From: Bifidobacterium breve | GTDB lineage: Bacteria > Actinomycetota > Acidimicrobiia > Acidimicrobiales > Acidimicrobilacustridaceae | DNA length: 64,000 nt | Direction: 5' to 3' | NCBI GenBank assembly: GCA_945878725.1 | Contig: CAMCTY010000003.1 | Coordinates: forward strand, 1 to 64,000 | Part shown: positions 45,874-54,711 of the stretch, piece by piece | How positions within the stretch are numbered: position 1 is the first letter of the stretch | Layout of the letters: every line of letters begins with the position of its first letter | Position numbers and translations under genes: made by a program | The notes under the pieces: model-generated | The model's database searches: none | The model's input: the letters and a program-made list of their open reading frames with translations, nothing else | Told to the model about the DNA's origin: nothing

Positions 45874-47550
45874 TCAGACGGCAGACCATTTCTTGTTCGA
45901 GAAGTCCAGCTGACAGAGTCCCTCGGCGATCCCATTCGTCTCCGCCCATCTCTGGACGACATCTGGATATGTCGGGTCGCTCGGGCTCCACAGATCCCAT
46001 CCTGGCGGGGTCATGCCACTCAGGCCGTTGACGGTGGGAAGACCGACCTGAATCGACACCAGCATCGCCTGCATCTGAAGCTGATCCCCGACGTATTTTT
46101 CGCGCGGATCAATCGCATAAAAGGACAGGCATTCTTCGGGTGGCTTCGGTATCGATGCGAAATAGCGAGATCGATCAGTGTGGTCGAATCCCTTGATCGA
46201 ATTCAGGTTCACCTGTTCGAGCATGACGAGTCCCGATAGCAGGATGATGAAGCCGATCCCGAGGGATCCTGCCTTACGTTTCGTTACCGATAAGCGCGAC
46301 CAGAGCTCGTTCATCGTGCCCGCCCAAACAATCGCCCAGAAAAGAGCCATCACGAACTGCACGCGGTCGACGGCGCGGATCGCCTTACCGCCGGGAACCA
46401 CCTTCCAGATCATCTTCCACATCGACCAGTCGCCGAAACGCCAAGAAACCAGCGTTATCGCCGCGGCAGTTACCGCCAATCCGGTGAGGAAGCGAAGTCG
46501 TCGGTTGTCCGAAACGCGGGAACGCACAAACCAGAGGATCACGAGACCCGCGATCGACGAAACGACGAGCAGCGGAGGAACCGCCAGCGAACGTTCCACT
46601 CCTTCGAGAGGAGTCGTACCCGGCCATGTGATGCGCCCCCAAAGAAGATTGTCCCGACCAAGGTTGAATATGTCGCTCGGACGGGGAGACAGTGCCAGCA
46701 CTTCGCCGAATGTGCGTCCCCCTGATTCGCTGATCACCGGCAGATAGATCGTCAGTGACGGAATGATGCCAATCGCAAATCCCGACACGAATCCCGCAGC
46801 CTCTCGTAGCCACCTTCGGGGATTTGAGCGCAACCACCGGACCCCAGCCAGAATCAGGTCACGATCGACGAGCAGCAGAACTGCCACCAGCGCCATGAGG
46901 GCCAGGCCGAGAAACCATGCCATGTAGAAGGACGTGAAGAACAGGAGTGCCCAAAGCAACCCCGCGGCAGCGGCGAACGCGATTGACCGAGTTCGCCGCC
47001 GCGACCGAATGGCCGCGACGCTTTCTGCTGCCAGCAAGACGATCAACGGAACGAATTCGATCCCAAATGTGTTTACGTGAAACTGCTTGAGAGCAAGAGC
47101 ATTCGAAAACGCGAACGCAACCGATGCCGCCGCGGCAAGGAGCACCCTGACTTTCAAGTGTCTCCGCAGAAGCAGATACATGCTGAAGTAGCCGATGCTG
47201 GTCAGGAACATGACGACAAGCTGCAGTGCGATGAACATATCGACGCCCATCCACCGCAGAATTGCGTAAGGCGGCACATAGAGGAACTGGGTATCGGTGT
47301 ATCCGAGCGTCCCCTGCACCGGGAAAAAGAACGCCGGGCTCCTCCATTCCGCCGAGCCCGACAGCCACTGGTACCAGTGCTCCGCCACGACGTAAGCGAT
47401 ATCCGAATCGCCACCCCGGATCTGGATCCTGCTGAATCCAGAGAACACAAACTCTCGGAAGAAGACTGCAAGTGACAGCAGCCAAATCCCGATGACAAAA
47501 GTTGCATCGGCGATTCGACGACGCAGCGGGACGGACTCTGCCGGTGTCAA
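45874..47550 (-). CDS. Large polytopic membrane protein, GT-C-like
   Basis: A 558-residue protein with about ten to twelve membrane helices followed by a soluble C-terminal part of roughly 110 residues. The first outer loop has RGGDSDIAYVVAEHWYQWL, with acidic residues after helix one as in GT-C glycosyltransferases, and FFFPVQGTLGYTDTQFLYVP recalls YfhO/DUF6044-like proteins. The product may transfer sugars outside the membrane; this is inference. The TTG at 47548-47550 overlaps the stop of the upstream gene as TTGA, which supports a TTG start. The gene ends 20 bases from convergent metH. Confidence 0.68.
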   Translation of the reverse strand: MTPAESVPLRRRIADATFVIGIWLLSLAVFFREFVFSGFSRIQIRGGDSDIAYVVAEHWYQWLSGSAEWRSPAFFFPVQGTLGYTDTQFLYVPPYAILRWMGVDMFIALQLVVMFLTSIGYFSMYLLLRRHLKVRVLLAAAASVAFAFSNALALKQFHVNTFGIEFVPLIVLLAAESVAAIRSRRRTRSIAFAAAAGLLWALLFFTSFYMAWFLGLALMALVAVLLLVDRDLILAGVRWLRSNPRRWLREAAGFVSGFAIGIIPSLTIYLPVISESGGRTFGEVLALSPRPSDIFNLGRDNLLWGRITWPGTTPLEGVERSLAVPPLLVVSSIAGLVILWFVRSRVSDNRRLRFLTGLAVTAAAITLVSWRFGDWSMWKMIWKVVPGGKAIRAVDRVQFVMALFWAIVWAGTMNELWSRLSVTKRKAGSLGIGFIILLSGLVMLEQVNLNSIKGFDHTDRSRYFASIPKPPEECLSFYAIDPREKYVGDQLQMQAMLVSIQVGLPTVNGLSGMTPPGWDLWSPSDPTYPDVVQRWAETNGIAEGLCQLDFSNKKWSAV

Positions 47551-48401
47551 CTGAGCAGCGCCCGTGCCACCAAATCGGTGCCGAACGCCGTCATGATGGC
47601 GAGGTACAGAAGTCCTGTCGCCGCCATCACCGCAGAATACGCACGCTCTTTCAGGGCCAAGCGAGTGGTTATGACAAGCCCGATCGTGGTTACCGCACAC
47701 ATAATCCAGAACCACGTCAGAAGGCCGTTGTAACCATCGTCAATCGTGCCGTTAATCGCCGACACCATTCCGGTGGGGACAAGCAAGAGCACGACCTCCG
47801 GGATCCACAACCACATCGTCCACCTGACCAGTTCCAGAAGTGCTCCTCGAGCAAGACCGGGCTGCACCAGGTACCAGTGGCCGAGAAGCATCGCATCGGT
47901 GACACAGCCGAGGAACAGAGCTCCGGTCACGAATCGAGCCACGCTGAGCCACGCCGGCCCACCTGCTTCGAGACCGGCGGCGATGACCCCAATGAATCCG
48001 AATGCCGGGGCGACGAGGTCGAGTCGAGGATCGAACTCGCGCACCGACTCGTCCTTCACGGCGACGGCTCGGTCGATGCCCGTCATCTCGGCAACCCGCT
48101 CGGATCGCGATTCAGCGAGCGCGGACTGCCCGGACACACCTGCCTTGCGGCGCAGGATGGAGGAACCCAGTGCAACCGCAGCAGCGACCGCGGTGAGCAG
48201 TGAGGCATAGTCGCGAACCGGCATGGGTTCGATGACGAATTGTCCGATGTAGAAAGCGCCCGCCGCCATAAGCAGATAGGTGCCCCTCATCAGCCAGCCA
48301 TAGCCGAGGGACACCTCACGCCGTCGGGTGGTCACCCAGAGGAACAGGAGTCCGCCGGCGGACCATTGCAACAGCATTGAGGCGGCGTCGAAATCGATCA
48401 T
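47547..48401 (-). CDS. Integral membrane protein of unknown function
   Basis: A 284-residue protein with about eight hydrophobic segments and a basic/acidic cytoplasmic loop near residues 85-130 (RSERVAEMTG, VREFDPRLD). I do not recognise the family. A histidine in the sixth segment, AMLLGHWYLVQPGL, lies in a motif reminiscent of heme- or metal-associated membrane proteins, but this is not diagnostic. It is translationally coupled to the GT-C-like gene downstream and has the M24 peptidase gene 19 bases upstream. Confidence 0.62.
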   Translation of the reverse strand: MIDFDAASMLLQWSAGGLLFLWVTTRRREVSLGYGWLMRGTYLLMAAGAFYIGQFVIEPMPVRDYASLLTAVAAAVALGSSILRRKAGVSGQSALAESRSERVAEMTGIDRAVAVKDESVREFDPRLDLVAPAFGFIGVIAAGLEAGGPAWLSVARFVTGALFLGCVTDAMLLGHWYLVQPGLARGALLELVRWTMWLWIPEVVLLLVPTGMVSAINGTIDDGYNGLLTWFWIMCAVTTIGLVITTRLALKERAYSAVMAATGLLYLAIMTAFGTDLVARALLS

Positions 48402-48420
48402 CTGGTTATGAGTGTCGCAT

Positions 48421-49527
48421 TCAAGCCTCGACCGTTACCAAACGATGGTCAACGTGATTCAACGATTCCGGTCCAGACTCGGTGACGATCACAATGTCCT
48501 CAAGCCGGAACCCGAATTTGCCCGGCAGATAGATCCCCGGCTCGACCGAATAGGCATTCCCCGCAACCAAGGGTGCCGTGTTGCCCGAGACGATGTACGG
48601 ATCCTCATGCTCTTCGACGCCGATGCCGTGACCAGTTCGGTGCATGAACCACTCCCCATAACCAGCATCCGTGATGATCTTTCGAGACGCAGCATCCACG
48701 TCCTCAGCCGGTACGCCCGGCCCACCTGCCGCCACACCGGCGTGCTGCGCTTCGAAGAGAACCTCGTAAACCTCGGACATCTCCGATGTTGGAGCCCCGG
48801 TGACGACACAGCGAGTGATGTCGGAGCAGTAACCGGCCCCGCCATCGGTGAGCATCGTCCCTCCGAAATCGCACAACACCACTTCGCCAGCGGCGATGAC
48901 CCGCTCCCCCGGTTCATGATGGGGGCTGGCCGCGTTCTCCCCGGCCGCAACGATCGCAAAGTTCACCCGATGGTGACCTTCGGCGAGAATCCGCTGTCCG
49001 AGATCGGCTGAGACTTCCGCTTCGGTCCGTCCGATGAGTGGAATCTCTCCCGACTGCAGCTGTCCAGCGATTCGATCAACCGCTGCCGACGCCCGCCGTA
49101 ACGCGGCGATCTCGTGAGCATCTTTTACTTCGCGCAGTGGACCAATGACCGACGACGCCGTGGTGACATTGAGCCCGGGATTTTGGCGCTGGAGCGCAAC
49201 AAGAAACTGCGCCCATGTTCGGTTGCCAATTGCGGCGGTCGATGCCGAGCCAATCAGATCCGACACGATCGCAATCGGATCGTCCGTCTCGCCCCAAGAA
49301 CGAATGCTGAATACGTCGGGTTCCTCGTTGACCCTCGCCACTTCGAGCCGAGGTACAACCAGCGTGGCATCGCCATCGCGAGGAACGACGAGCATCGTCA
49401 GTCGCTCAAGAGGCATGGCCTGGTAGCCGATGAGCCAAGGAAGATCGGCCCCGACCGACAGGAGACAGACATCGACGCCCTGCTCGGTCATGGCTTTCCT
49501 GACCCGGGCGAGTCGCGCTGCGTGCAT
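48421..49527 (-). CDS. M24 family Xaa-Pro-type metallopeptidase
   Basis: A 368-residue protein with a creatinase-like N-terminal domain (residues 1-125) and a pita-bread catalytic domain. The metal ligands can be followed: the aspartate of LCDFGGTML, the next aspartate in YCSDITR, the histidine in HRTGHGIG, and glutamates in SVEPGIYLPG and FRLEDIVIV. It most resembles proline dipeptidases and aminopeptidase P-like enzymes that act on X-Pro bonds. The substrate cannot be set from sequence alone. Confidence 0.88.
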   Translation of the reverse strand: MHAARLARVRKAMTEQGVDVCLLSVGADLPWLIGYQAMPLERLTMLVVPRDGDATLVVPRLEVARVNEEPDVFSIRSWGETDDPIAIVSDLIGSASTAAIGNRTWAQFLVALQRQNPGLNVTTASSVIGPLREVKDAHEIAALRRASAAVDRIAGQLQSGEIPLIGRTEAEVSADLGQRILAEGHHRVNFAIVAAGENAASPHHEPGERVIAAGEVVLCDFGGTMLTDGGAGYCSDITRCVVTGAPTSEMSEVYEVLFEAQHAGVAAGGPGVPAEDVDAASRKIITDAGYGEWFMHRTGHGIGVEEHEDPYIVSGNTAPLVAGNAYSVEPGIYLPGKFGFRLEDIVIVTESGPESLNHVDHRLVTVEA

Positions 49528-49580
49528 GCCGGGAGGTTACCGGCCTCGTGGCAGGAGAACCTTCATCGGGCCGCCGACCA

Positions 49581-50744
49581 CTAGGTCGAACTGTTGCGTC
49601 GGTAGCGATCGCCAAGATGGATCATTGTGGCTACATTGCGGACAAGTCCCAGATACTGGGAGTCGATGGGAAGGCGCTCGGCGAAGTCTCGTTGGGGAAA
49701 GCGCGTTCGGATGAAGGAACCATTACGGAGTTCACTGATATCCGACTCGAGTAAGGCACACGCATCCGCAATGGTCGCACGGGACTCCTCATCGAGGCGC
49801 CCGGTCGCGCGCTCCGCAAAATCGCCTGCGTCGAGGATCCATGCCTCCGCGTAGGCGGCTAGACCGCCAAAGACTGACGGGCCGAACACCTCACCTTCAT
49901 CGAGTTCGAGGACCTGGCGTTCGTATTTCTGCGCAACTTCGAATGTCGGCGTTCCTAAGGCCACCGAATTCAGGAGCATGCGCTCGATGAAACCCCAGTC
50001 CGGATCGTGATAGGCGATTAGGTGACGGCTGGTCAGACTCGAACGAACATCTCTGACGAACATCGCCTGATAAAGGATCTCCACCGGCGCTAACCCGATG
50101 TTTGCCGCCGGGACGTCGACGAGATCGCCTTCAAGCACTGCGGCCAGTCCCGTGCGATGTAGGAATCGGCGCAGAAGATCAGGACCCTCATAGGCCATGA
50201 GTTCCAAGCCGACGGATTTATCTTCCAACCAGATTCCAAGCGAACCGGACAGAAAACCATCTCGATCTTCGAGTGCCCGATCAACCCAAGTCGCCCAGTC
50301 GTACCACTGGGACTTCGTCACCTGGGTCCAGCACGACCAAAGCCAGTCAATTGGATTGCGAATCGTGGCGTGGACAGTTAGGGCCGCGTCATGGACCGAC
50401 GCGAATTCTCTGATCGCCGCCGCGCCGTTCGGTCCGATGATGTGAACATCTTCGGTAGAGATCAGATAAACGTCCTCGCGCGTCCACTCGGGAAAAAACT
50501 CGGTGCGGCCGGCAACATTCGCGAAGAACGAACTCTCCCTTTGGGCGCCATCGAGCGACTTGAGATGATGCGCCAGGAGATAGTGGGCTCCGAGTCCTTC
50601 GACCGACAGAACTCCGACACCCAATTGTGCGAATGCATCGGCGTTGTGCTGGATGAAGTTTTGGATTGTTGTGGTGCCAGTCTTCGGGAGCCCGACATGC
50701 AACAACAACGACCGGATTGTCGACGACTCACCGGTGAAAGTCAC
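49581..50744 (-). CDS. Sulfotransferase-like P-loop protein
   Basis: A 387-residue protein. LLLHVGLPKTGTTTIQNFI near residue 14 is the 5'-phosphosulfate-binding loop of PAPS-dependent sulfotransferases, and TIRNPIDWLWSCW about residue 130 matches the 3'-phosphate-binding motif. The rest is helical without close recognition. It would transfer sulfate to a sugar or lipid acceptor, fitting a glycan-decoration role. Its GTG at 50742-50744 overlaps the upstream stop as GTGA. It is the last gene of a three-gene coupled unit. The donor PAPS is assumed from the family. Confidence 0.75.
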   Translation of the reverse strand: MTFTGESSTIRSLLLHVGLPKTGTTTIQNFIQHNADAFAQLGVGVLSVEGLGAHYLLAHHLKSLDGAQRESSFFANVAGRTEFFPEWTREDVYLISTEDVHIIGPNGAAAIREFASVHDAALTVHATIRNPIDWLWSCWTQVTKSQWYDWATWVDRALEDRDGFLSGSLGIWLEDKSVGLELMAYEGPDLLRRFLHRTGLAAVLEGDLVDVPAANIGLAPVEILYQAMFVRDVRSSLTSRHLIAYHDPDWGFIERMLLNSVALGTPTFEVAQKYERQVLELDEGEVFGPSVFGGLAAYAEAWILDAGDFAERATGRLDEESRATIADACALLESDISELRNGSFIRTRFPQRDFAERLPIDSQYLGLVRNVATMIHLGDRYRRNSST

Positions 50745-52657
50745 GTCGCAGTCCCGCTATGGCTCTTGTAGACCGCCTCTACTTGCGCTGCGGTGTATGC
50801 ATCTGATGGGACCTGCACAAGAAAGCGCTCGAGCCCTTGGAACAGGACGACATCAGCGCTGTATGCCTCCACCACATCAAGAGGAATAGCTCCACTGTGC
50901 AGAAACGTCACCTCCCTGAACACACGGGCGAACCAGTACACGAGATGTGCCGGCGAATCACCCACGCCGGCAAACGAGTTTCCGACGATGCAAAGAGTCA
51001 ACGGCACTGGCGCCTCCGGATTCAGCCATGTCACCCGTCGCCCGGTGGAGTTCTCGATTTCGACGTCGGATCCCGAAAGGTAAACGCACGTGGGCTGAGC
51101 CGTGGGAACGGCAAGGCGCCGAGTCGCAACATTGCCCACTCGGGTGGTTCCGAACTTACTGCTTAGATCCCCGGATCTTTGAAAAGGTTTGACCTCCAGC
51201 ACATCCAACGTGAACTCGTCGTACCCCACTCGCCGCAACACGTCATTGACGGTTTCGAGGCAGCCGAATTCACTCCAGTGCGAATCGACATAGCCCCATG
51301 GATTCCGCTCTCTCCTGTTCGCGGGAAGCGAGGCCTCAAGAAGAGAATCGCAAAAAAGTACATCGCTCCGCGAGTCGAGCGCCTCGCGAAGATCGCGCCA
51401 TGCGGGGGTTGGGCAGGTATCAAGGGGCAGCGGGTAGAGGTCAGAAAGGCACGTTGCTTTGTTCGGAACAAACAGCGACAACACCTTTGCCGACTCGCCG
51501 ATCCAGCGGTGACGCTCCTCAGTGAGTTCGGCCCATGCGATTCCAAGGGCATCCGACCGGCGATTGATGTACTGATCGTGGTAGCCGTTCGAACCTTGGT
51601 AGATGAAAAGCACTCCTCCTTTACCCACAATTGTCGACCTGTCCGACGAGATTGAACCCACTGGTAGGGCCGAAAGTTGGTCGTCGGGGGTGAAAGCCGA
51701 AAACACGTCTGTCTCATCCGAGCGCTCTTCGAACATCGATTCAGTGCCGGCGGGGGCAGAAGTCTGAGGACGATTCATCGGTGCGAACGCCCACAATGGC
51801 GCTTCGTGTCCGCTATTGAAGAACTCGAGACGCTCGAGATACCAACGCCACAAGTCGGCAGCCAACGGATTGTCATCCATTTTTGCACGGGACGCCTGTA
51901 AGCCAATCCCGGTGCCCTTGGTGAAGTGGTACATCACAAGCGGATCGCCATTGACGAGATAATCACCGTTCGCGTCGATTGTCATCAACCGTTGGTGAAG
52001 GTTCCATGAGGCCAGGTTGATACCCGGATGGCGGCAAATCGTGGCATCAGGGAAGAAACTGGGGACGAAATCTCCCCATCGCTGATCGACGAAAAGGCCA
52101 CGGGGAATGTCGTCGACGCAGAGGGTCGACAGCCGTTCATCCCACCATTTCGCAAAGGTAATTCCTTCCGGACAGGCGCGAACGCCGAACATCCCAAAGT
52201 TGTAGATGCCGTGGGCCAATGAGCTGATCTCGTCGGCTATCCAAGGGGAGCCGGTACGTGCTGGCGCAAGTTGATGGGGTGTGAGTATCACCGAACTCGT
52301 TTCAAGTTGCGAAGTGAATGCGTCGAGCGGGCCGAACAGGGCGGTGTCGGGATCGAGATACACGACGTTGTCACCCCTCTCGAGTAGCCGTAGAACTGCC
52401 CGCCCCTTCACCGACGTACAAGCTTCGACAACGTCGTACTGCGCCATCCAGCTCTCGCACTCGTCGCCAAGGAGATCTTCGACCAAAAGAATCTCGTCGA
52501 AGAGTTCAAGACGTTCACAAATGATCGGATTGCTCGGCATTTTGTCGACGAGCACCAGAACGAAATGTGCGTCCGGTTCGTGCCGTTCGACGGACTCACG
52601 GAGAATGAGACATTGAGGCAGATAAGCGAGGTTGGCGGAGGTAAAGATACTGATCAT
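50741..52657 (-). CDS. GT-A glycosyltransferase fused to an AlgX/AlgJ-like SGNH domain
   Basis: A 638-residue protein. Residues 1-285 form a GT-A domain with VVYLDPDTALF (DxD at 102-104), TPHQLAP and DQRWGDFVPSFFP, homologous to the N-terminus of the transferase at 23352. Residues about 335-615 have the order seen in alginate acetylation proteins AlgX/AlgJ: GKGGVLFIYQGSNGYHDQY, then DSHW at 458-461, a GNS nucleophile motif at 559-561, and ADVVLFQGLERFL. These predict an O-acyl transfer site. No signal peptide or membrane helix is visible, so it should act in the cytoplasm. The ATG overlaps the upstream stop as ATGA. Confidence 0.75.
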   Translation of the reverse strand: MISIFTSANLAYLPQCLILRESVERHEPDAHFVLVLVDKMPSNPIICERLELFDEILLVEDLLGDECESWMAQYDVVEACTSVKGRAVLRLLERGDNVVYLDPDTALFGPLDAFTSQLETSSVILTPHQLAPARTGSPWIADEISSLAHGIYNFGMFGVRACPEGITFAKWWDERLSTLCVDDIPRGLFVDQRWGDFVPSFFPDATICRHPGINLASWNLHQRLMTIDANGDYLVNGDPLVMYHFTKGTGIGLQASRAKMDDNPLAADLWRWYLERLEFFNSGHEAPLWAFAPMNRPQTSAPAGTESMFEERSDETDVFSAFTPDDQLSALPVGSISSDRSTIVGKGGVLFIYQGSNGYHDQYINRRSDALGIAWAELTEERHRWIGESAKVLSLFVPNKATCLSDLYPLPLDTCPTPAWRDLREALDSRSDVLFCDSLLEASLPANRRERNPWGYVDSHWSEFGCLETVNDVLRRVGYDEFTLDVLEVKPFQRSGDLSSKFGTTRVGNVATRRLAVPTAQPTCVYLSGSDVEIENSTGRRVTWLNPEAPVPLTLCIVGNSFAGVGDSPAHLVYWFARVFREVTFLHSGAIPLDVVEAYSADVVLFQGLERFLVQVPSDAYTAAQVEAVYKSHSGTAT

Positions 52658-54654
52658 CTTCCACCACCAGAATCGCGACTGGTGACGGCAATAAGTGCCG
52701 GACTCAGACCGGTCATCTCGAAAGCCATTAGCGGCCGGGGCACCTTGCGGTGATGCGAGCGAATTCGCTCGGCAAGCCCACCATCCGACAGCAGGTCCTC
52801 GATCGAGTCGAAAACAATCGCGCGATTGAATTCGCGTGCCGCATCGACCACGTGACCAGAATCAGAGTTTGTAATCACGAGACAGCCAGCTGCGAGCGAT
52901 TCGTAGTTCACGAAATTGAAGGTCTCCTTCCACCGGGGCCAATTCATCACAGCATCGATCCCGCGCTCAACCAGAAGATCTGTCGTCAGACCGAGATTCC
53001 CAAACTGCTGATTGAGCTTCACAAACTTGATGCCCGAGATCATTTGATCGTCGACACCGAAATGGAAGAACTCGAAAAGATCTGCGGAAGATGAACGAGA
53101 GAACTCCATAAAGGTGTCCCATCCCTTATGGAACGCCGGATGTCCGATGAAGGCGACACGGACCCTCCCCTCGTTGACAACTGTCGAAGCGATGGCTCCT
53201 GAGCCAACTAGCTGGCCATGAGGGACCACCCTCGGTCGTCTCGGCAGTGGAGTCCCTCCGGCAGTCGAAACATCTGCAGCTGCCACGGAAGGAGCGCACA
53301 GCTCCCAGTCGAAGTCATCCATCAGGCTCCGAACTCGGACGACATGCCCGGACCGTTCCCGACCGAAGGAACACATAGTGCAACTCTGGGAATCAAGTTG
53401 CGGATCGCCACAGAAGTTCACTCCGTTGCGAAGTAACAAGAAGTTGGCACAGTGCGAGGAAAAGTCGTGAACCCACCACACGAGCTTTCGCGGAGACAAA
53501 CGCTCAATCGCTTCGGCAATTCGTTCCGGCTGGTGGCCCAATACAGAGTGCATAATGATTCCAGCCACTACTGGCCCCCCAGGGAAAATCGTAATCAGGG
53601 CATCCACAAACTCCGACAATCTGAACGACCCCGATAGAAGCATGCCATTGACACGACATCCAACGAGGGCGTCGTCGGTATCGGTAGATCTCAGTGCGGA
53701 GCGGGGCTCAACGGGGAAGATATAGGCGTAGGTCGCACCCAACAGCGCAAATTGCTGTTGTTCGAATCCTGCGCACAACTGGATTCCTCCAACATTGGTT
53801 CCGTAATCGTCGTGACCGAATGCGACGACGAGTTCGTCGTGGTCTCGGAAGCCACTTGCAAGCAAACCCGCAACAACTTGATCTCCGGCCCACCGCATTT
53901 CCGAATCCACTTCCGGATGCAGGTCATGTGGTTCAGGTCTGTGGGATTTCGCCATGATGACCCGATCAACATCGGAAACCGGTTGGTATCGGCTTGTTGT
54001 CCTGCGAGGAGCGGGGAGGCGATTTTCGCGGAAACCTCCGTTAAGGAAATGTGAGAGTGGGTCACGACCACTCACTCGCACATCGGGGTTCCCGGCAAGA
54101 TAGAACTCAGCGTCGAACCATTCCGGACCAGCATCTTCTGCATCAGACTTTTCATGCGGGAACACGAAGTCGGTAAGATCAATATCAAATCCGATGGATT
54201 CGAGAAAACGCGTGAGCTCGACGCGCAATGCAGCGGCTCGTTGCGCCGCCCAATGTTCACGCGAGACGAAACTCGACGGCAGAACCGCCAGTCGCCCCCC
54301 AGCCCGGCCGCCGTTGATGTAGTGCGCTAGCGGATTGAGACCTGCGGCGTCCACATCGGGGTTCTCACACAGGTACCCATCAGTTGAGAAATTCGCCGAC
54401 GCATCGAGTCCGAGCTTCCAACCGACTGTGAGGAAATGCTCAAGCGCATCACCAGGATCCATATCGGATCCTCCGTCGATCTGATCACGATAAAAACTAG
54501 GATCAAAGTAGATCCCGAAGACCGATGACCATTCCTCAACCGTTTCCGAAGTCGGTTCCTGGGTCGGCTCCACAATCACCTCGCGAATTGCGTCGGGACT
54601 AGGAGCAACGGGAAGTGATGCAATCTCGGAATTTCGACGAAATCGCTTCAGCAC
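52654..54654 (-). CDS. Putative GT-B glycosyltransferase with N-terminal NPDV repeats
   Basis: A 666-residue protein. Three related units lie at about residues 50-83, 89-122 and 180-213, each with FD/FS, an aromatic, NPDV or an equivalent, (D/N)PLxH(F/Y)(L/I) and a GG or GW turn. Similar units flank glycosyltransferases in other bacteria. Residues about 255-650 look like a GT-B enzyme: VAFGHDDYGTNVGGIQL, VRVAFIGHPAFHKGWDTF and FNFVNYESLAAGCLVITN, the last matching a donor site with glutamate. Four cysteines near residue 425 may bind a metal. Start is GTG 54652-54654. Confidence 0.7.
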   Translation of the reverse strand: MLKRFRRNSEIASLPVAPSPDAIREVIVEPTQEPTSETVEEWSSVFGIYFDPSFYRDQIDGGSDMDPGDALEHFLTVGWKLGLDASANFSTDGYLCENPDVDAAGLNPLAHYINGGRAGGRLAVLPSSFVSREHWAAQRAAALRVELTRFLESIGFDIDLTDFVFPHEKSDAEDAGPEWFDAEFYLAGNPDVRVSGRDPLSHFLNGGFRENRLPAPRRTTSRYQPVSDVDRVIMAKSHRPEPHDLHPEVDSEMRWAGDQVVAGLLASGFRDHDELVVAFGHDDYGTNVGGIQLCAGFEQQQFALLGATYAYIFPVEPRSALRSTDTDDALVGCRVNGMLLSGSFRLSEFVDALITIFPGGPVVAGIIMHSVLGHQPERIAEAIERLSPRKLVWWVHDFSSHCANFLLLRNGVNFCGDPQLDSQSCTMCSFGRERSGHVVRVRSLMDDFDWELCAPSVAAADVSTAGGTPLPRRPRVVPHGQLVGSGAIASTVVNEGRVRVAFIGHPAFHKGWDTFMEFSRSSSADLFEFFHFGVDDQMISGIKFVKLNQQFGNLGLTTDLLVERGIDAVMNWPRWKETFNFVNYESLAAGCLVITNSDSGHVVDAAREFNRAIVFDSIEDLLSDGGLAERIRSHHRKVPRPLMAFEMTGLSPALIAVTSRDSGGGR

Positions 54655-54711
54655 TTCATGATCGTAACGCCTCTCATGCGTCGAGTGACGAGCAACAAGT
54701 CATGTGTTCGC

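Noticed and set aside
45854-45890. Terminator between metH and the convergent membrane-protein gene
   Set aside because: Only a 6-base stem (TGGTCT/AGACCA) with a long loop and no T-run was found.
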